Notes under the pieces: model-generated
What the model saw: only the letters and a program-made list of their open reading frames with translations
Database searches by the model: none
Told to the model about the DNA's origin: nothing
Shown: in pieces, positions 59,701-64,000 of the stretch
Position numbering within the stretch: the first letter of the stretch is position 1
Layout: every line of letters begins with the position of its first letter
Position numbers and translations under genes: made by a program
Origin: Arctopsyche grandis
Lineage: Eukaryota; Arthropoda; Insecta; Trichoptera; Hydropsychidae
Direction of reading: 5' to 3'
NCBI RefSeq assembly: GCF_051622035.1
Contig: NC_135359.1
Coordinates: 31,463,501 to 31,527,500 of the forward strand
Length of the DNA stretch: 64,000 nucleotides

Positions 59701-61528
59701 ATCCGAAATCTCGAATAGCACACCTGTAACCTAGCACTGCAGGCACGACAGATAAAGGCGAAAATAAAGATAGCGGTGCGAATTTTAGGCAAGAAAATGA
59801 CACGTCCTAATGTAACAACTATCGACTGTCGTTTCGACAGCCAATGGTCAACTAAAATTGCCGATAGCCGGAAACAGTGAGGGTACATTAATAAAGGAAG
59901 GGCAGGTAGTTGCATTCTTCTCCGAGTACTGTGAATGCTATCGTTTTTTATTTCGTTCTCTACTTATTTTCAAACATGTTTCGAAAATGTGAAACTATTT
60001 TTTTAAGAGTCATAATAGAAATATAATACAAAGGCAATGCGTCTTCGCCTGATGAGTAAAATTTGTCGAGCATAGAAAGTAATCTAAAATTTTGTAGCAA
60101 GCACCTTTGGCGTTCTAATTTAAAATTAAAATAATTTAAAAAATGGCAAAATCTAATTTAAAAACATCAAACCGCACCCTAATTTACTTGCCCGACGGTG
60201 GTGTCCCCCCCCCCCCCTAAAAGCAGCGCTGCCTCTGATGAAGAAACTTTAATTTGACGATACTTGGAGACCAGCTCCAGTATTCTTCCGGGGTGGAGTG
60301 AGGAAGCCTGGCCTGTCTTCGTCCCGAAGGCAGAAAACGTAGCCACGCGGGTTTGGTATCATAACCTCAAGCACACGTGCTACCATTGTATACGAACTCC
60401 CCCCTGCTTGCTCTCTGTACATTTAACCTAAAAATACGGTTGATCACATACAGATTTACAACCTGTTTTTCATTATATACAATCTCCCTCCATTTTCCAT
60501 CTAGCAACATCACGCTTACATACGCACACGGTACGAGAGAGGGAGACAGAGCAGAGCCATCATCAGCAGAGACCAGACCACAGACGACGAAGGAAGACAC
60601 CGTGAGGAAAGCCACTCCACCCTTACCGCTGAGCAACTCTACAAACATCATGACATCAGGTGGCATCTCGATTGAGAACCCCTGGCGTCCGTACAACATA
60701 TTTAGGGAGTTGCAGGAAGCTCACCTCTCTTTACAATTGAAAACTGTTGTAAAGGTTTTCACAACGCTTTAAACTTAAAGTTTCATTGTAGAGATCCAAG
60801 CATTTGGAATCTGTCTACATTTTTTGGAAATGTGGAAATGTGTATGAGGTTGAGTTAAACAATTTTTTTTAATTCACCGTATAATTTTATTTTTTTGCCA
60901 TATTTTGTATGAAATGTTTTTATAAAAATAAGAGAGGGGGCTGTGCAAAATTATTTGCACGCAGGTGAATAACCATAGAAAACATGGAAATTTCACAATA
61001 ATGTAGCATCTGGTTGTTAGGGGACAAAGGCGATATAGTGAAATGCAACTCACTGAACCACAGGGAACTAATGGCTTCCGCGTCACATGACAAGATGACA
61101 ACTCTACCATTCTTCGACTCATGCATGCCATACTAATCATTCATACATGGATTCTTCTAGGCTACAAAGCTAATTCCCATACGAATACCATTATTACTAA
61201 AAGTCAGAATTCAATCAAATCAAAAATTTACGGAAAAATTCTAATGAAATTCTAAGGCTTGTGTTTTACTGGTAAGTATTTTTGTCAGTATTTAAATATG
61301 AAAAGTCAGTATTTATAAAACGCCAGTATTCATCGTTCAGTTTACAAGTAATCAGTATAAATAATAAAATGTAAATATTTATATTAAATGGTCAGTATTT
61401 AGGTTAAATGATAAGTTTAATTTTGCCGAATGCTCGGTATTACTTTTTTTGGTTGGGATTAAGGTTGATACGATCTTAATAGACAATTAATTCCCTGCAA
61501 CACGCATTGCTATTTGTTCTGATAAATG
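59701..61528. other. No intact gene seen
   Basis: ORFs here resemble nothing I know. A C-run sits at about 60207-60219 and the segment at 60995-61200 resembles 4528-4710. From 61268 on, TCAGTATTTAAAT-like strings recur and an inverted partner (AATACTGGCCATTTAATTTG) is at 61753, suggesting a decayed MITE. Confidence 0.35.
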
Positions 61529-61638
61529 AAGGGCTGAAAACCAGACTTGTACAAGTGACATTTTTAAAAAAATCTGGTTTAAGTGCTAAAATAATAGCAT
61601 ATATGTCATTTGTACCAGTCTGGTTTTCAGCCCGTCAA
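61529..61638. mobile_element. Hairpin element
   Basis: GGGCTGAAAACCAGACTTGT...GTGACAT and its inverted copy (ATGTCATTTGTACCAGTCTG...AGCCC) pair with about three mismatches over 31 bp. It probably is a short MITE. Confidence 0.6.
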
Positions 61639-61812
61639 ATGTGATTTTTATACTGTCCATTTGTTATTTATACCATTTGACATATAATAATAAAATACTG
61701 ACCATTTTGTAATAAAATACTGGTAGAAAACTGATTTGTATACTTACCGAAATTGATTAAAATACTGGCCATTTAATTTGTTGCCAAAGAAAATTGACAA
61801 CAATTGATTCAC

Positions 61813-61846
61813 CTTCTTTTTGACATTTGCAAATGTCAAAAAGAAG
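61813..61846. promoter_or_regulatory. Perfect 34-bp palindrome upstream of the 7-finger gene
   Basis: CTTCTTTTTGACATTTG followed directly by its exact complement reversed. It ends 61 bp before the ATG at 61908. The two copies at 53891-53924 and 57566-57599 keep it with two changes in the right half. Confidence 0.6.
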
Positions 61847-61907
61847 TTGAAGTCAAACGTTTATTAGACTTGTTTTGTCGTTTTTCTGTCGAGTGGTGTT
61901 CTACACA

Positions 61908-63060
61908 ATGGAGTGCAGACTTTGCCTTTGTTCTGTTTCTGCCGAGTCTTCCGTCTCCATCCATGACGACCCTGATCCACTGGTGCAACGCATTTGGACC
62001 TGCTGTCACCTGCAGGTCAGTGACAGTTACTTTTTTTTAACCCTATGCTGTATCATTGTTCTCAGGTATCATTACAACCTACCTTTTTCATTTGCAGGTT
62101 ATGAAAGGTGACAGCTTACCAGATGTTATGTGTCTTTCGTGTGTCAAAAGTCTGGTATCGTTGAGCAGTTTTCGAGACATCTGTCTTAAAAGTGACGAAA
62201 TGTCGAAACTGAGATTAAACGATTGTCCGAAAATCAAGCCGGAAGAAGTCATATTGGAAGATTTAATATGGGAGGATGTTACTTCGTCTGGTAACAGAAC
62301 AAAAACGGTACATGATATTGAAACTCCACCGACAGAATCTCTATTACCAAAAGCTGCAGATGAAATATGCTCCACACATTCTGAATCAAGTCATGAAATT
62401 AATTCCCTAGATCCGTCTGTCCCTATGTTTGGATTACAGTTAACACAACAAAATCGTACACCTTTTGAATGTGGCGTTTGTTTGAAGTCGTTTACTTTAA
62501 AACCCAGCCTTGTGAGACATTCCAGAACTCATATGGGGGAAAAGCCATTTAAATGCGACATTTGTTCAAAATCTTTTACTCGTCAATATAGCCTTGCAGT
62601 ACATTTGAAATCTCACACTGAAAAAAACCCGCATAAATGTAACATTTGTTTAAAAATATTTACACAAAAAGACGATCTTGTTATGCATCGGAAATCTCAC
62701 CCTATCGTCCAACCGTTCAAATGCGACATCTGTTCAAAATCTTTTACTCGTAAATACGGCCTTACAATACATTCGAAATCTCACACTGGAAACAACCCGT
62801 ATACATGTAACGTTTGTTTAAAAACATTTCCCGTAAAAAATTATCTTAGACGACATTTGGAATCTCACTCTGGTGACAAGCCGTATAAATGTGACATTTG
62901 TTTAAAAACATTTGCTGCAGAAACTTACCTTAAACAACATTCGAAATCTCACTCTAAAGATAAACTGTATCAATGTGATATTTGTTTAAAATCATATACA
63001 CGAAGAGGTAATCTACCAAGATATCATGTATGTACCAACACGTATGAAGTTTCACACTGA
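61908..63060 (+). CDS. ZAD C2H2 zinc-finger protein, seven fingers
   Basis: Exons 61908-62015 and 62098-63060 encode 356 residues. The ZAD is split by the intron as in the copies (CRLC in MECRLCLCSVSAESS, then MCLSC). After an acidic linker come seven fingers: CGVCLKSFTL, CDICSKSFTRQY, CNICLKIFTQ, CDICSKSFTRKY, CNVCLKTFPV, CDICLKTFAA and a last CDICLKSYTR ending in Cys. Linkers are of the TGEKP type but degenerate (GEKPFKC, GNNPYTC, GDKPYKC). The protein is about 85-90% like the 3-finger copies by eye, apart from four inserted fingers. It should be a nuclear DNA-binding factor. This is the best-preserved member and likely the functional one. Confidence 0.88.
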
Positions 63061-63165
63061 GCCATACAAATGTAACATTTGTTCAAAACCATTTCTTCAT
63101 AAGTGGATTCTTGGTGAATACATGAAATCTTATGCTTGAATTAAATTGCACAAGTTTTTCATTTG
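63061..63165 (+). pseudogene. Out-of-frame extra finger after the stop
   Basis: One frame over from the stop the DNA reads EPYKCNICSKPFLHKWILGE YMKSY, a zinc finger with good cysteines and a lost histidine. The stop at 63058 therefore lies in what was once a longer finger array. Confidence 0.65.
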
Positions 63166-63170
63166 CTTAA

Positions 63171-63228
63171 CCGTTTGCCCGCGGTCGTCTTCTATGGTAG
63201 CTTTGCGCGACAAGTCTGTAGCGCGGCT
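63171..63228. mobile_element. Truncated TTAA MITE family 1
   Basis: After TTAA (63167-63170) it reads CCGTTTGCCCGCGGTCGTCT and follows the end of 23177-23662 for about 58 bp, then departs. Confidence 0.65.
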
Positions 63229-63459
63229 GTTGATTTCATATTTCAATTTTCTAAATTCAAGACAATTTCTTTCTGCCAATCCATTTTCTACCTTCTATTT
63301 TTCCCATGGTTATCAAACGGAGACATTCGTATTTTGGACCCCGTATCATGTGTGTGAGTAACAAGTTGCCTAGCTCTCCCTATCATGTCGAGGACAGCTT
63401 CATTTGATACTGTTTTGGTCCACGGCATCTTCAGCATACGCCTGTAGACCCAAACAAAT

Positions 63460-64000
63460 TTTAAAAATACATGAAAAAACTGATTGTCATTGTGAAATTT
63501 CATAATATATAATTTTGTAATTAAAAATATTTTATGTAATAAATATGTTTATATATTTTTTATAATTCCTGTTCCCTTGATTCAAAAGTCACCGAAAGTT
63601 ATATACCGAAAATAAAATGCTGGTCATTTAATTTGTTGGCAAATTCAAATAACCTTTGTATAAATGTACATTGTAATCAGGTAATATAAAATAATAATAA
63701 TAAAAATAAAGGTGCAGCAAACTAGGCACATGCCTAGGGCCCCCATTTTTCTTTTTTATTTTATATTGAAAAAATAAAAAAATAAATTTGGCTTTCTTTG
63801 AACTTACAAAATATTCCATATTCAACTAATGGAAGTAACAATACTGATTGCAAAATATTATATTTTACGAGGCACGCAGGAAGTTGACTGTCAAATATCA
63901 ACGAATCACGAATACAACTTGTAAAACAGCAAACTGTAATTTGGAATTGTATTTTATATAAAACTAGCTGAGCCCGGCATGCGTTGCAACGCCACAATAA
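63460..64000. repeat. Second copy of 55213-55753, runs off the window
   Basis: The same sequence as 55213-55753, including the end of a minus-strand Helitron from 63964. Its left border is where the deletion in the first copy would rejoin. Confidence 0.85.

Noticed and set aside
60377-60772. 131-residue plus-strand ORF
   Set aside because: No domain, no splice-compatible neighbours and no relative elsewhere in the window; probably chance.

Overview
The window is animal nuclear DNA, most likely from a holometabolous insect. Coding exons are split by short introns with canonical GT/AG borders. Three C2H2 zinc-finger genes carry the arthropod ZAD domain. The space between exons is full of insect-type transposons: LINEs, tRNA-derived SINEs, Helitrons, TTAA-targeting MITEs, Tc1, Harbinger-like and LTR elements. 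I cannot name the species or order. There is no rRNA, CRISPR array, operon or bacterial feature.

Layout. 1-10 kb is gene-poor and holds LINE pieces, two solo LTRs and a non-autonomous Helitron. 10.08-21.59 kb (+) is a complete 11-exon SLC5-family sodium-coupled solute transporter (588 aa). 21.6-27.3 kb is AT-rich, with a LINE tail and MITEs, and probably holds the 3' UTR of the next gene. 27.3-44.2 kb (-) is a complete 21-exon tandem coronin of the pod1/coronin-7 type (1333 aa). Its probable non-coding first exon and GC-rich promoter lie near 48.2-48.4 kb. The transporter and the coronin are convergent. A RING-finger ORF (33.4-33.9 kb, +) sits inside one coronin intron. 44.3-53.5 kb is intergenic: SINEs, LINE 3' ends, a miniature LTR retrotransposon and a decayed Harbinger-like transposon nested in one another. 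53.9-63.1 kb (+) holds three related ZAD zinc-finger genes. The first two lie in apparently identical 2.38-kb blocks. The third is the same gene with exactly four more fingers.

All three well-supported gene types are ordinary insect functions: membrane transport, actin/Arp2/3 and trafficking control, and DNA binding. The interesting material is structural. The edges of the ZAD duplication line up in a way that implies a 4.57-kb deletion allele next to its undeleted counterpart, which could be real or two haplotypes joined by the assembler. Zinc-finger number changes in whole 28-residue units. A perfect 34-bp palindrome lies just upstream of the 7-finger gene. One coronin intron is about 92% transposon. 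At least three MITE families use TTAA targets. One SINE shares its 3' tail with a LINE in the same window. A 951-bp LTR element can be dated and delimited by an empty site.

All calls come from reading the sequence and the translations. No database search was run, and family names rest on remembered family motifs.
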